64,000 nucleotides of DNA from Deuterostichococcus epilithicus (Eukaryota; Chlorophyta; Trebouxiophyceae; Prasiolales; Stichococcaceae). This document shows positions 37,901 to 50,600 of this stretch, piece after piece (within the stretch, counting starts at the first letter, position 1; the number at the start of each line of letters is the position of its first letter). The position numbers and the translations under genes are program-made. The stretch spans positions 1,116,001 to 1,180,000 of the forward strand of contig JAVTLE010000003.1 of NCBI GenBank assembly GCA_033439295.1. Direction: 5' to 3'. The notes beneath the pieces are model-generated. The model saw only the letters and a list, made by a program, of their open reading frames with translations. It was not told where the DNA came from and searched no databases.

Positions 37901-39788
37901 CCGACCAGGTCAGCACCGACGTCAGCGGCCTTGGTGTAGATGCCGCCGCCGACGCGTCCAAACAGGGCGATGGCAGAGCCGCCGAGACCGAAGCCAGTGA
38001 TAGCCTCGTACAGGCCGGTCCAGTCGCCGCGGTAGAAGTGGCGGAAGATGAGCAGCGTGCCGAACAGGGCGGCCAGGCCGAAGGAGGCCAGCAGGAAGCC
38101 CATGACGGCGCCGGCGCGGAACGCTGCAGCAGCATGGGCACGAGACATCAGATGCGGGGCCATGGAGTAACAGCATGCCATGGGAGAGGGGAAGTAGGGT
38201 CTAGGTCATTGCATGCCGCATGTGGGTCATGCGTGCCAGCAGCTGGTGCAGCATGCATGCATGCATGCAGGTGTCGAGACTGCTCACCGCACATGAAGGC
38301 GGAGGCGACGCCCTTGCGGGCCTCCAGCGCCGTGCGGGCATTGGCGTAGGTAGCGATCTTCATGCCTGTGGTGTCAACGAGGAGGTTTGTGAGGCGCTAG
38401 TGCATTCCGCAGCATCTTCACAGCCCACAATGTCAGTGTGGACGTGAGGTCTGACCATAAGTTGCACACGCATGCACGCCCACGTGGACCGCACAGTGAC
38501 GGTGAAAGATCCGCATCAAGGGTCAAAACAAGAAGACACAGACGCAGCGCACCCAGGAAGCCAGACACGATGGACGTGACGGCGCCCAGCAGGAAGGCGA
38601 TGGTGGAGAAGAGGGCGTTGTACAGCGCCGGGGCGCGCAGGTCGCCGTGCACATCGTGCTTCCACTCCGTGCTGAAGCCGTCCTCAGAGCCCAGCAGGAC
38701 GAAGATGACGGCGGAGAAGCCGACCTGGTAGCGGAGAGTGCAGCGCTATCGGGCGCAAGGTCAGCGGGGCGACCAGCAACGCTGTGGTGCCTGCTGGAAC
38801 GAATTAGTGCGAAGGACGCAGCGCATGCGACGCGGCACCGCACGGCATGGATTTGAATGTGCAGGTACAGGTGGCAGGGACCCTCCGCTACCACGACGGG
38901 CCAGTACGCCAAGTTGAAGTCATGGGCAAGGGTGCAGCTGACTGCAGGTGGCAGCAGCGGCAACCGGATGCATTGCACTGCGATGCCACACATGATCAAT
39001 CCTGTGATGGCCAGCAAGCTCCCGCACCATGAAGACGGCCATGTACTTGTACTCAGTCATCAGGAAAGACACGGCACCCTCGGCGATGGCCTCCTGGATG
39101 TCTGCTGCCTTCTGCATGATCTGTGGTTGCAGTCGGAGACGAACAAACGTTCAGCAGCGTCACAGGCACGCGCTGCCTCACAGGCGAATGCTTTTGGAGT
39201 TCCATGATCGCATGATTGGAGCAGAAGGCTCGCGGGCAGCGCTCGCCGCACGGCAGTCGACAAAAGGTGGCGGCTCACTTCGGCCTCGCCCCGCGACTCC
39301 TCCTCCAGCAGGTACTCCCGGCCGTTCTCAGAGCGCGTCGGCGCATCGCCCGGCAGCACCTTAATGGCCGAGACGCGGACCCACAGCCTGCGGGGCAGCT
39401 AGAGCAAGGCGTCAACCGTGTGCTTTTTGGCAAGGCATCAGCAGTTGTAACCGACTGCCTCCAGCAGGAGCAGTGCCTGGCTGGTGCAGCCGTGTGACGC
39501 AGGGACGTCGCCGAGCACAGACCGACGACGCAGTGCATGAGCAGTGATCGTTGCTGCCGCGTGCGTGTCTGCGAAGCCGACTGAGGTGTGATTGCAAGAT
39601 CAGCTGCTTGCGCCAGGACCAAGATCGCGGCCCCATACAGCAGAGGATGAGCTGGTGTCTGAAGCTCACCAGATGGCAAACACCAGGCCCAGAGCCGCCG
39701 ACAGCGGGATGAAGATGTTCACAAACAGCGGGCTGAGCGACGCCATCTCGGGCTGGACTTTCTTGGTCAGCTCCAGAACTGCCTCCAT
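34003..39788 (-). CDS. Vacuolar H+-translocating pyrophosphatase, K+-dependent type
   Basis: It pumps protons into the vacuole using pyrophosphate. It is split into about 19 exons. Key pieces: start [20 protein letters not shown] (39788), [11 protein letters not shown] (39055), [20 protein letters not shown] (38300-38360), [20 protein letters not shown] (37890-37980), [13 protein letters not shown] (37700-37760) and [20 protein letters not shown] (37530-37612). Next come the [20 protein letters not shown] and [15 protein letters not shown] segments (36060-36120). [15 protein letters not shown] (35830-36030) has Ala, not Lys, after GNTTA, which marks the K+-dependent class. Further on are [26 protein letters not shown] (about 34612-34666), [12 protein letters not shown] (a 35-nt exon, 34437-34471), [20 protein letters not shown] (34224-34284) and the last exon [15 protein letters not shown]-stop (34003-34050). 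The [14 protein letters not shown] and GSDCHHA substrate/Mg motifs are intact. It diverges from the HPt gene. Confidence 0.95.
35593..35650. repeat. Short tandem repeat of about 26 bp in an H+-PPase intron
   Basis: The unit tggcacctcatgaagatgttgtgggg is followed by tgtcacctcctgaagacgttgtggga and then tggcaccc, so about 2.3 imperfect copies. It lies between coding exons. Confidence 0.75.
38256..38270. repeat. GCAT microsatellite in an H+-PPase intron
   Basis: Tandem GCAT units (gcatgcatgcatgca). Confidence 0.85.
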
Positions 39789-40259
39789 GTCGGCCACAGC
39801 TGGTCGGCCCGTCTGTAGGCCGTCACTTCTTGTGACGAAAGGTAAGTAAGGCCTGTGCGCGGGCTGCGAGCATCGCTTCCATCAGTCAGCATCTCGGGGA
39901 GGACTACAAAGCAGCATGCCCAGAACGGACTTCCGATCAGCACTAGATCCTTTCCAAAGTCAGACCAACACTCCACCTTCGATGAGGCCGTTCCAGTAGG
40001 TGTGGTGTGTCTCAGCCTCCTGCACTCGTCCGGACGGCATCACCGCCCCGCCGACCCGCCCCGCTCTCGCGCTGCAGCACCCAGATCCCTTTGCGTCAGC
40101 AGCTCCCGCCCTGCACGAAAGCCTAGGCCACCAGACGCCCAGCGATCGCCGCCGGCCGGTCGCGTCGCCAGCAAACTTTCCCCAAGTATGTGAGCAGCGG
40201 GCCACCGCCGCCGTAAGCCCGCCACCTGCAGAAGCAGTGGCGCCGCGTCGCGCCACAGG
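39789..40259. promoter_or_regulatory. Divergent intergenic region, H+-PPase / HPt
   Basis: About 470 bp between the two ATGs, so it should contain both promoters. I recognise no specific motif. Confidence 0.4.
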
Positions 40260-40981
40260 ATGGCGCAGCTGCAGCAGACGCAGGCGGCGCTGGACCAGCT
40301 GCTGAACCAGCTCATTGTGGAGCAGTACCTGGACGAGCAATTCATGCAGCTGCTGCAGCTGCAGGACGAGAGCAACCCAGACTTTGTCACCGAAGTCGTG
40401 GAGCTGTACTTTGAGGACAGCGGCAGCAAGCTCGAAAAGCTGGGCGGCAAGCTGGCGGCGCCGCCGGTGGACTTCAACGACGTCGACCAGCTGGTGCACC
40501 AGTTCAAGGGCAGCTCCGCGTCCTTCGGCGCCCAGTCCATCGCCCAGGGCTGCGTCAAGCTGCGGGAGGCATGCCTCGCGGCCGATCTGGCGGCCTGCCA
40601 GTCGCTGCTGCAACACATCCAGCAGCAGTTCCAGGTGGGCGGCCCTGATCAATTCCACGGAACTTGCATGGTCCGCACGCACAAACCGTCATTTGTGTGG
40701 CGGGAGGCGATTGAGCAGGGCGTAGCGTCTGTTGTGGCAAGTGGGTGCTGGGCTGTGATCCCACCCGGCCGTGCCCTGTCCTTCAAGTGATCTCCCCTGC
40801 TCTGCTTAGGCTCAAACGAGGGGCGAAGGAACCTATTGTGCACCTGCAGTTCCTTGTTGACCGCGGAATTCGTCACGGATATCCACTCCTCGCCTCTGGT
40901 GCGCAGGTCCTGCGGAGCAAGCTAGAAGTATTTATGCAGCTGGAGACGCAGCGAAAGCAGCTGTCCGGCGGCGGGCAGTAG
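40260..40981 (+). CDS. Histidine-containing phosphotransfer (HPt/AHP) protein
   Basis: HPt proteins carry phosphate from hybrid histidine kinases to response regulators. Two exons, 40260-40634 and 40907-40981, give 149 aa, the usual length of plant AHPs. The phospho-acceptor His is residue 80 (codon 40497-40499), in LVHQFKGSSASFGAQ, matching the HQxKGSSxSxGA motif of plant AHPs. Other family landmarks are the LNQLIVEQYLDEQFMQLLQL N-terminal helix, NPDFVTEVVELYFEDS, and a C-terminal helix continued by exon 2 (QQFQ|VLRSKLEVFMQLETQR). The junction CAG|gtgggc..gcgcag|GTC is in phase 0. It is probably cytoplasmic/nuclear. It converges on CTU2. Confidence 0.93.
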
Positions 40982-41559
40982 CCGCACGGGCGAACATGAG
41001 AAAATCGAATCCAGTTTCAGCCAGCGTCATGTACGCTGAATATATGCCGAATTGCATTTCGGGCATTCCTTTGACGGCGTCCCGCAAACAAGCCGCGGGC
41101 GAGAAGCCAATTTCACCATTGCAGCGGTCTGCAATCTAGACCGCCACTTCACCAGCGGCGGTCTAATGATTGCGGACCGGTCCTGGAGGCATTGAGACCT
41201 CAGACACCGGCAGACTACCGTCTGCTCAGGCGTGGTCATGGTCACTACTACGCGTGCAAGTTTGAGCGCTATCCATCTGCCATCGATGCATGGCCAGCCA
41301 TGTGATGGACATGTACAAAAATACCTATGAAAATTGTAGCAGATGCTGCTCGAGACAATTGAGACCCGGTGTCCAGCCTTGCCGAGTTGATGCCAATGAC
41401 AGTGGTGTTTTAGAATGAAACGTTGTTGTTGCATCAGATTGTGCAAAGATTTGACATTGGCTTGCAGCCTTCTCGTTGGGCATACCGACCTCGTGTGTGC
41501 ATAAACCCACTTTGAACCAGCGCTGCCTAAGATGCCGCCGCAATACAGCTATCTGCGAG
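40982..41559. other. Convergent intergenic region, no gene seen
   Basis: It holds the 3' flanks of the HPt and CTU2 genes. It is more A/T-rich than its surroundings. Confidence 0.5.
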
Positions 41560-44500
41560 TCATGTACTGCGAGGATCTGAGTCAGACCCGTCATCATCAT
41601 CGTCCAGCAGCAATTCGGCTATTGAAGCCCGCATACGCTGCCGCAGCTGCTTCATTGTCAGCCCACTGCTGCCTGCCGCGCCGCCGCCGGCCGGCCGCAG
41701 TGCATGCAGCGCCGCCTCGCGCAGCGCGTCACTGTCCGACTGCATGCTGGCCGGCAGTGCGGGGGATTTAGCGCCCTCGTCGTCGGGCGACTGTGGATGC
41801 AGGAAGCGAACCACTTGCTGGCGGCAGCTCCTGCAGCACGTGCTGTCCAAGTCCGCCTGCACATCACACGAGCTGTGCTCAACAACTGTTTCCCATGTAT
41901 GCTCGAGAAAGGCAGCATAATGTCCTGGAGGATGAGCTTGCGGCAAACTGCTGGCCAATTTCGCCAGCAGGCCACACGAAAAGATTTCCATCCAAGACAA
42001 GCCTCTGCACCAGCAGAGGGGTGGCCAGGTATGAGCTGCGCAGTACCGAACCGCTTTTGAAAAGGCTTACCTCGCCAGAGGCTGAGGTCGCAGATGCCGC
42101 CAGGTGCGCCAGCTCAGCGTCCGCCAGCGGCGCACTGCAGATGCAGCACAGCGCCTCGCCCGCATTTGCATTTGCCGTGCACGGCGCCTCTGCCTCGTTC
42201 CAGGAAAACGCCTGCAGGACAGGCCATAATCGCGGTTATCACCGTGGAGCAGGCAGCATCAAGGCAGCCAGCCACAGCATTGTTGGTGTACTATGCATGG
42301 CGTCAGGCCATGAGCGCCCACATGTGTTTACATCAAGCGTGGGAGATGCAGGCTTCTGTTGTTAGGACGGCAGCGCGCCTGCAGCTTTGCCATTGTACGA
42401 GTGATGGTAGAGATGGCAGCTGGCATGCCCGCCTGCAAACAGCATTTGGGATCTTTCAGTCAGCATGTGCGGTCACTGAATGCGGTCACAATTGACAAGG
42501 AACAAGCAGAAGCCAAGCCAGGCGCCAGCACAGAATGCCTGCCACATGCTGCCAGGTGCCGACTTGCCGTCACACATAAGCCGGATGCGGCTTAGGTCCA
42601 CATGCGGGCAGGCTCAGCACGGCTTGCATCAGATACACAACGACACAAAACAAGGACAGGAGTTATATTGCCGGAAGCAGGAAGTACCTGCATGGCGTCC
42701 ACGAACTCCGCCGCGAGCGTGTTAACGGACGGCTTGCACAGCTGGGGCAGCACCGGCAGGGGGGTCAGCGGCAGGCGCCGGAAGTGGCACACAAGCGCCA
42801 GGTCGCGACCCGCCACCTCCTTCACTGGCAGCACCACCGTCGGCCGGCGAGCGCCGTGCCTGGGCGCAGCAGCCAAAGCGCAATGGTAGCAGTCCGAATA
42901 ACGACAGTCGATTGCAGCCGCGGTGCATGCCGACACAACAGCAGGCTAGCGCTGTCGCTCCTCTTAATGCGAGCAGGGGCTAGGTGCAGCAGTCTGCTCT
43001 GAATGCAGCACGACACCAGCCAGAGCCCGAAGGTATCCCCACACGACCCTGCAGGCTGCCGGACGGAGCTCTGACACCTCGAATGCTCACAGGCCGCTGC
43101 AGCCGTGCTTGCCTGGCGTCAACGAACTGCAGGTCGCCTGGCAGCGCATAGCCCCTGCCCTTGGAGATGGACGCCACGATGTGCGCCGCCAGGCGTGTTG
43201 CAGAGCACCCCAGCGCCAGCTTGTTGCAGCCCAGGTGGCCCGCGGCCCATAGCAGCAGGGACCGCCGCAGGTGCGCAATCAGGTCCTCCCGACCCGTCTT
43301 GTCCTTGACCGCCTGTTTTGAAGGAAAATTAAAGTGCTGCAAGGTCTGCAATCGAGGTGGCGATGCTGACAGGGGAGGGTCAGCTGATGGCGAGTGCGAA
43401 TGCCCCTGCTCAAGCCTTGCATGGCACTGGCCATCGTGCTCGCCCTGCATAGGCTGGCTGATGTCTACTGCGGTCCATCTCACGCAAGGCAGAGCGACAC
43501 TGCGACAGCGCCGCAGCTACTGCCCTGGAACCCCGCTCGCACTCTCACCTGCAAGAGGTCAATCAGGAGCTGCCGCCGCCGGCCGCCGCCGCCGGCGCCG
43601 GCCGCCTCGCCTCCCGCAGCAGCCTCTTCGCTGGCCGTCTCCCCTCCCGCAGCGGCTGCGCCGCAAAAGATGTCCTCCAGCGCCGCGCTGTGGAAGGTCA
43701 GGTTGTGGCCCTCGCTGCCGTGCGCCGCTGATGCCCGCGCACCATCCACGGCCGCCGCGCTCGCTTCGGGCGGCAGGCCCCAGGCTGCACCCTCGTCCAC
43801 AAACATGACGTGCAGGTCGAAGGTGGTGGTGCCGCGCGCCAGGCGCCCTTTCGAAGGGTTGTGCAGCTCCAAGAGGTACGCCAGCAGCGCGCGGGAGCAG
43901 GGGCCTGTGCGGGCATGTCGATGCACTTGGTAGCGGGTGACGGCGTCGAGCAGGAGCCACGGTGCAGGGGGCAGTCACCTGCAGGCAGGATGCTCGTCTA
44001 CCACCCCCTCCTGAATGTGAAAAGGATGGTGCGACATGCACCAACGCTGGCAATTCACCTCCTGAAAGCGCGACCAGCACGCTGTCGCCGTGCCTGATGA
44101 TGCTGCCGCCGCGCACCGCCTGCCTCACCTGCACAACATCCGTCAAGCCGTTGCAGAGGAGGAAGTCCTCGTGTGGTAGCCGCCAAGGCAACAATCAAGA
44201 ACGGAAAGAACTATGCGTGCAGAACGAACATGCTCACCCGTGTGAAGGTGACCTTCCAGAGGCAGTCGGAGCACAACGCCTCACCCTGCCGTGAGGACAC
44301 CTGTGTGCAGCATGAAGCAATCTCAGTGCTGCACCCTCATATTCTGTGTGTCCATCTATGTCCATCTATGTTGATGGATACATTTCAAAAGACACAACAA
44401 GGCAGGGGAACCAGACACTCGACGGTTCGTCTGACTTGAGCCAGGTGCATGTGCGGCGCTGACCTGAGGAGGCGCCGTGCGGCATTTGATGCATGTCTGC

Positions 44501-44721
44501 GGCGCTGCCGCATGTGCGGCCGCGCCGCCGCCGCACTGCTGCTTGCAGGCGCCACTGCCGCAGCCCTCCTTGGCGGCTCGCCAGCTCAGCGGCAGCCCGT
44601 CCTGAGACCTGCTGCCGGCGGCACAGTCGGAAGCGCACGCCGCGCCGGAGCTAGCCTGCCTCTCTCCCTCAGCCTCGATGTCCTCCAGCTCGGTGTCGTC
44701 CAGGCTGCATCCTTTGCTCAT
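41560..44721 (-). CDS. CTU2: Cytoplasmic tRNA 2-thiolation protein 2 (CTU2/NCS2)
   Basis: CTU2 is the partner of CTU1 in 2-thiolation of the wobble uridine of cytosolic tRNAs. The ATG at 44721 starts MSKGCSLDDTELEDIEAEGE, followed by CIKCRTAPPQ and GEALCSDCLWKVTFTR, the paired CxxC elements. Next come HGDSVLVALSGG (PP-loop-like, without the SGGxDS of active thiolases, as is normal for CTU2), FDLHVMFVDEGAAWGLPPEA, and HNLTFHSAALEDIF. Then REDLIAHLRRSLLLWAAGHL and NKLALGCSATRLAAHIVASI are followed by SKGRGYALPGDLQFVDAR, RRPTVVLPVKEVAGRDLALV and LCKPSVNTLAAEFVDAMQ. The C-terminal part has CCICSAPL and SCRQQ, and ends in an acidic DDDDDGSDSD. About 9-10 exons. It shares a 250-bp divergent region with COX11. 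Exon ends in the Ala/Gly-rich middle are approximate. Confidence 0.85.
44337..44370. repeat. Short tandem repeat (TGTCCATCTA units)
   Basis: tgtccatctatgtccatctatgttgatgg: two perfect copies of an 11-bp unit, probably in a CTU2 intron. Confidence 0.7.
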
Positions 44722-44973
44722 GTTGATGGAGTGTGTCTAGCATTTGCGGCCGTGCACTTGCGAGCTTCGCATTGCACAGGGCACGTGGCTCTTTCAGCAA
44801 AGACCTGCAATGACGTGCACCAATTTGGTTGTGCATTGCACAGTTTAGCAGAGTTGGAACTTCGTGAAATTGAACAAGAGAACTGTGCTTTGTGTTGCAA
44901 CACGCATCTGGGATGTAGCGGCAGAATACGATATAGTGCCATCGCAGGAACTTGGCAGGTGCAGCTGGGCAAG
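44722..44973. promoter_or_regulatory. Short divergent promoter region, CTU2 / COX11
   Basis: Only about 250 bp separate the ATGs of two divergent genes, so both promoters and 5' UTRs must overlap or lie within it. Confidence 0.5.
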
Positions 44974-47332
44974 ATGCTGCGAGCCGAGGTGCAGAGCCTG
45001 TGTTCTGCCATCTCTCATACGATCTGTCAGCACCAGGGTCCGCAGCCCCCGCAGCTGGTGTCGCTGGCCGAATTTTCAGTGCGCCAGCTGAGGGCGGCCA
45101 GTGGTGCGGCAAGCAGCGTGGCTAGGTCCTATCACCTGTCGCCTGCCGACGCACGCAAGCATGCTGCAGCGCTGGGCTCAGTGGGCCGCAGCTTCGCCTC
45201 CCAGCACACCATGGGCAGCACTGCAAGGGCGGCGCAATCTCTGCGGCGCATCGGCTGCAGTGACGGTTTTGCAGCATCCCAGATGGCGCAGCATCCGTCT
45301 CCGATTGCCTCGATGGCCCAGCAGCATACATGGACCGCTGCCAGTCGCGGCTTCGCAGTCACGGCCGCCAACCCAGCCACGCGAAAGCTGACCCCATCGC
45401 CGCCACAAGGCACTGCCGGCATGGCAGGCAGCCAGCTTCCACTCGGCCAGGCTAAAGCTCGCGGCTTCGCAACTCGAGCAGTGCATGGGCGGCAGGCGGG
45501 AAGCAGCGTCGGCTGGCGGGACAGCCCGACCCAGCAGGCACTGTACCTGGTAAGCATTTGCGCATGATGCGCCCGTTCTGCAGGCGGCATAACTAAGGCG
45601 CGTACTGCCACTTCAAATAACAGGCTGCAACTGGGTGCAGCATGTTGCAAGATAATTTTACAACTTCACGCGTTTTGTGAGGCTGCGACATGCAAACGTC
45701 CAGGTGGCTTTCACCGTGGCCATGGTGGGCGTGACGTACGCCGCAGTTCCGCTCTACCGCATGTTCTGCCAGGTGAGCTGGCTGTGTTTCTTCTTGATAG
45801 CGCTCTGCTTCGGATGCTGCGCTCGGTTGTTTGTGCGCTTGCGTGCTTCGTTTTATGCACGAAACGAGGCGACGTGAGCAATTATGCACTGCCATTATTT
45901 TGCAGGCGACCGGGTATGGCGGCACCGTTGCCGAGGGCAAGGTGTGGCGCTCCTCTGTCCCCAATTCTGTGTCCGCAATGTTTCAATGCGTGCTCCCGTG
46001 CAGCTGCCTCAGCATTCCGTGATGGGATTCATGGCCGAAGCCTGCCTGGCGCATGCTGGTTGGCGATGCGACTGCAGCACCCCGCAAGGCATGCGGGCGC
46101 GTCGAGGACGTCCAGAAGGCAGCCCAGATGGCGGGGCCTGGAGTTTGCGGTGTCTGGTATTTGATTGTCCTGTCACACGTGCAAACCCCCGCGCTGCACC
46201 GCGCTGCAAACCCCCGCGGAACCTTGCCATTGCAGACTGTGGAGGCCAAGCTGCGGGCGCGGGCGGAGAACCCCGATGCGGAGGTGGAGGCGGCGGCGGC
46301 GGCACGAGAGCTGACGGTGACCTTCAATGCTGACGTGAACGACAGCATGCCCTGGCGTTTCCTGCCGTCGCAGGCCAGCGTCAAGGTAGGGTCCAGCCGC
46401 GCATTGCATGCTCAAAGGGACTTGAGAAGCTGCTGTACGAGCTGCTGGACTTCCGGCGCCGTACTTTGTCTGAATGTTGATGACTGCATGCATCCTGTCC
46501 CCACCAGTGCTCCGTGATGCCATTACACCGTGGGCTTTCGACTGACAGCCACATGCTGGTCTACCCCAAGGTGCGGCCCGGGCAGAGCACGCTGGCATTC
46601 TACACGGCGGAGAACGTCAGCGATAAGGTCATCACGGGGGTGTCCACCTACAACGTCACGCCGCCGCAGGCCGGCACCTACTTCAACAAGATCCAGTGCT
46701 TCTGCTTCGAGGCACGACCCGAGCAGATGGCTGCTGTCAGCTTGACCAGGGGCGCGCATGGTCTATCACCTCGTCACCGATCATTTATGCCTGCTTCATG
46801 CATCTGGACGAGATGCAAGAGCAGGACCAATCAGGCTCCCGGCCATTGCTGTCGAGGACCATGCTGACAGGCTGTGTGCAAAGGCTGTGTCGAAGGGGCT
46901 GTGCTGCAGAAATCACTGTGCATTTGGCGCAGGAGCAGAAGCTGCGGCCTGGGGAGAAGATTGACATGCCAGTCTTCTTCTACGTGGACCCCGAGTTCGC
47001 AACAGACCCACGCATGAAGCGCGTCAACCACCTCACCCTCTCCTATACCTTCTTCAAGGTGCACCTCTGGCCGGCATTGCCCGCGGCTTGACTTTGAGGT
47101 GTTTTTGCAACACCGCCCCGCACCCCGTACAGCATGCAGCAGCAACTGTGTTTGAGCCACTGTGGAAAGCGCTAGTATGTCTAGCGACCTGCCTCACGCT
47201 GGAAGATGCCCTCGAGACTCGGAGCTGCATGATTGTCCGCAGGTGTCTGAGGAGGCGCCGGAGGATGTTCCTTACACCGGGCCGGCAGTGGCAAACCTGT
47301 GTGAGCCGGAGCCTGCACCGGCCATGGGTTAG
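44974..47332 (+). CDS. COX11: Cytochrome c oxidase assembly protein COX11 (mitochondrial)
   Basis: COX11 delivers copper to the CuB site of cytochrome oxidase from the inner mitochondrial membrane. Exons: 44974-45549, 45704-45772, 45905-45941, 46235-46385, 46571-46711, 46933-47058, 47243-47332. After a roughly 190-residue presequence come [23 protein letters not shown] (transmembrane segment), [73 protein letters not shown] and the Cu-binding CFCFE (46697-46711). Then [20 protein letters not shown] and [11 protein letters not shown]| lead to a short tail ending at TAG 47330-47332. The intron after CFCFE has a GC donor (GAG|gcacga) because the next exon resumes exactly at EQKLRPGE. The presequence is Arg/Ser/Ala-rich and contains four similar R-x-F/Y motifs. 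Confidence 0.93.
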
Positions 47333-47699
47333 GCAGCTGGACGAAGCCATTGTAGGTAGCAGGGGTGGTCGGAGCATCTAGAGGTAGACAGGGGTTCTTG
47401 TGACCAGCACAATCAGGAGGCCTCCTCAAAAGGGGGGCACAACTGGCTTTAAATACGTAGGTAAACAGTCACAGCCCGACTGCAAGTTTGCCCAGAATTA
47501 TAGCAACTCGATGCCTGCAGCTCGAGTTCGTTCCTGCCAAATTTGGTTGTCGTAAGCATCGGTTCTTCGTTCGACCTGTGGCGCAATCAGCCATAGGTAG
47601 GTAAAAGGCAGCTGGCCTCGTTGGCACAAAGCGCCTTCCTACATATTATGAGAAGAACCTGCTCCCGCTGCGGATCCACCTTGGAAACTGCGCCACTAT
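47333..47699. other. Convergent intergenic region, COX11 / V-ATPase H
   Basis: About 370 bp containing both 3' ends. No gene is seen. Confidence 0.5.
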
Positions 47700-50600
47700 T
47701 CAACGTCCATTCGCACTTGAAGCCAGGCCGCCGTCCTGCAGACAGCAGCGCGGGGTGGGTTGTGCAGGCGCGGCGACGCCGTTATCACATGCTCCCGCCC
47801 TTTGTCCAGCCAGATGTGGAACAGGGTCCACAACATGCGCATTCGCCAGCCCTTCGGCGCGCTGACGCAGCAGTACTTCCACCACTTGCAACAAGAGATG
47901 CACATGCTTACGCGTGCGGGTCGCAAGCAAGCGCATGCAGGAAGCGGCCAGGGGCGCACCAGGTTGGCGAGGTAGTCGGCCTTGCCGCGCGACAGCAGCA
48001 CCTTCTGGCTGGCCAGCAGTGCCTGCTTCTGCACGTCTGGGTCCGCGTGCCCCACCAGCCGCAGCACCGCGTCCTTGCCGTGCAGGTCTGCGCATGCAGC
48101 GGGCATGTACTGATTAGCGCGCAGACAGGAGGCATGAGAGTGGGCCGCCAGCCGCAGCATGGCGTCCTTGTCGGGTGGGGCTGTGTCCCCAGCGCGGCCG
48201 CAATGGCTCTTGCAAGGGATGAAGAATGGTATAAACCGGCAAGGTATTGACACGCATCTCGTCCATGCATTGCTTGTCGTGGCAGACACACGTGCTGGCA
48301 GGCGCCCTGTTTGTTGACAGCCCATGTAAGCATGTGTAAGCTGTCACGAGGTGTGGAGGGTTCCCAAGATTGGTTTGCATGCAAGGCCGGACTCTGGATG
48401 GGAAGGCAGCACATGGGGAGATTGATCCTCCACTCATCAACAAGCTGACTCGTAGGGGACACAGGCGTCCACCGCACCGGTGACGATGCCCTTGCCGGCG
48501 GGGTAGTGCGTGATGAACTGACCCAGGTCGTGGCAGGCAACGGCCAGGGTTTTGGGCTCCCGCCCCGTCTCCAGCAGCTTGAGCAGCACGCGCAGGATCT
48601 GAAAGTCCTTCTCCTCGAACTTGCCGATGTTCTCCCGCCAGAACTGGTCCTGCGAGTCCCGGCACGGCAGCGAATCAGACGTCAAGGTACAGCTCCCGAC
48701 AAGCAGCATGCACCGGGGCGATTTCGCAGCTCGGTACCCGATGGCGGTGCTGGGACAGCACGACACTTGGCGGGCAGCTCGCCGCGAGCGTGTGTCGCGG
48801 AAACAGCAGTCGCCTAGAGTGTGTGCCACGGTGTGCGCCACATCATAATTGCCAATCTCGTGTGATTCGTGGGGTTTTCATAACAATGGCCAACGGTGAG
48901 CACGCACCGACGTGTGCATGGGCGTCCAGTCGAGGGCGCCGGACAGCACCTCCTTCTTGTACACCTCGAAGCTGGACAGCACCTGGATACGGCCCCGCAG
49001 CTCCTCCCCTATCTCCGTCAGCAGCGCGGGCACGTCCTCGTCCTCCCAGTTCTGCGGCGCAGTGGGCACAGCGCCGGGCGTCAGCGCTGAGGTGCAGGGC
49101 GCGCAGCCGGCGACACACTGCTGCCATGCTGCTGGTATGAACAAATCTCGGGGTTCGCCGCCGGCAAGGGGCGTAGCAGGGTGTGATCCACTTTCGAGAC
49201 GCCAAGTTGCAAAGGTTCATGCTGGAGTTCATGTCGGGGAGCTCGTCATGTCCCAGCGGCCTCGCGGGGGCTGACCCCAAACCCTCACCTGCAGCGAGCG
49301 CACGGCGACGAGCTTGTGCAGGCCCAGCTCCACGAGGTCAGGCGCCACGTCCAGGCCCTGGGTGTGCAGCAGCACCGCCAGCGCCAGCAGCCCGACGCGC
49401 ACGACCTTCTCCTTGGCGCCGCCGCGCACCAGCGCCACCAGGCCCGGCAGCACGCCTGCGGCGCACCAGGGTTGCGAGCGGCATCACATCGCGCGGCCAT
49501 TTTCGACCAGGAGCACGGAGCGTCTGTGGCGCCGCGCCAGCGCCACCGGCCCCGGAGCAAGCCTGCCACAGCAGAGATCAGCTGGTGCTTCGCCATTCGT
49601 TTCGGTCGGACTATGTCTCGTGTGCCGGAGCCCTATCGAGATGCAACCTGCAGCTTGCAAGGGAGGCGTTTTGGAGGAATGGTCCGGCGCCGCACCGGAG
49701 GAGGGCATGAGCTGCGCCGCGGGCTGGTGAAAGGTTAGTTGCCATGTCGCGAGCCCCGCGTCGTACAGCAGCTGCTGGTTGGGCGGCTGGCTTCCGGAGC
49801 CGGAGCCCGCCGCGGCGCCCCGCAGTATCGGTGCCAGCAGCTGCACGCCACCTGCGCAGCAGCGGGTCGCCTGCTCTTGACACAGGGCCTGGGCTGTGAG
49901 GCTGCGCGCCCCCTGTTTCATTTCCATCATTGCAGCAACCCGCAGAGCCGCAACACACAGCTAGATGCCGATGTCTTAGCGTGCTGCCACGACCGGGCGG
50001 CAGCGTGCTTCCTAGATTGGCGCGCGGCAGCAGCAGGCAAGCTGCGCCGCAGGCCACCGCACACGACTTGCGGTCGCCGCAGCGCACCTGCGCGCGTGAA
50101 CAGTTGGCGCGTGGTGCCCTCACGCAGCAGCGTCCCCAGTGCGTTTACCGCCGCCAGGGCGCTGCGGGTCGGGTGCGACGGCCGCCGCAGCTGTGCGCAC
50201 AGCCACTCCACGAATGCCACCTGCATCGCAGAGCTGAAACGATGAGAAGCCGTCCACCTTGAACGCGTGCAGCTTGGCGACTGCAGCGGCTCACAGTGGC
50301 TTACAGCATCGGGTCGTGATCACCAGAAAGCTTGGATGAAGCTGTCAGGCGTGGTCGAGATGAGCGAGATAATGTTGGACAATAGAACGTCTTGGATAAT
50401 GGCAATGATGTGCATCGCAGGTCGAGGACATTATTCCACCAGCAGCCGCTCGCAAACGTAGAGAGCAGTGTCTTGCGTGTGATCAAGAAGCTTTCCGAGG
50501 TCATGGTGCTCCTGCAAATTTCCTCCCCGGCACTGCTGCCGACTGACTGCTGCCGGCTGCCTGTGTGAAGTCAGCAGCCCACCTGCGTCGCGTGCACGCC

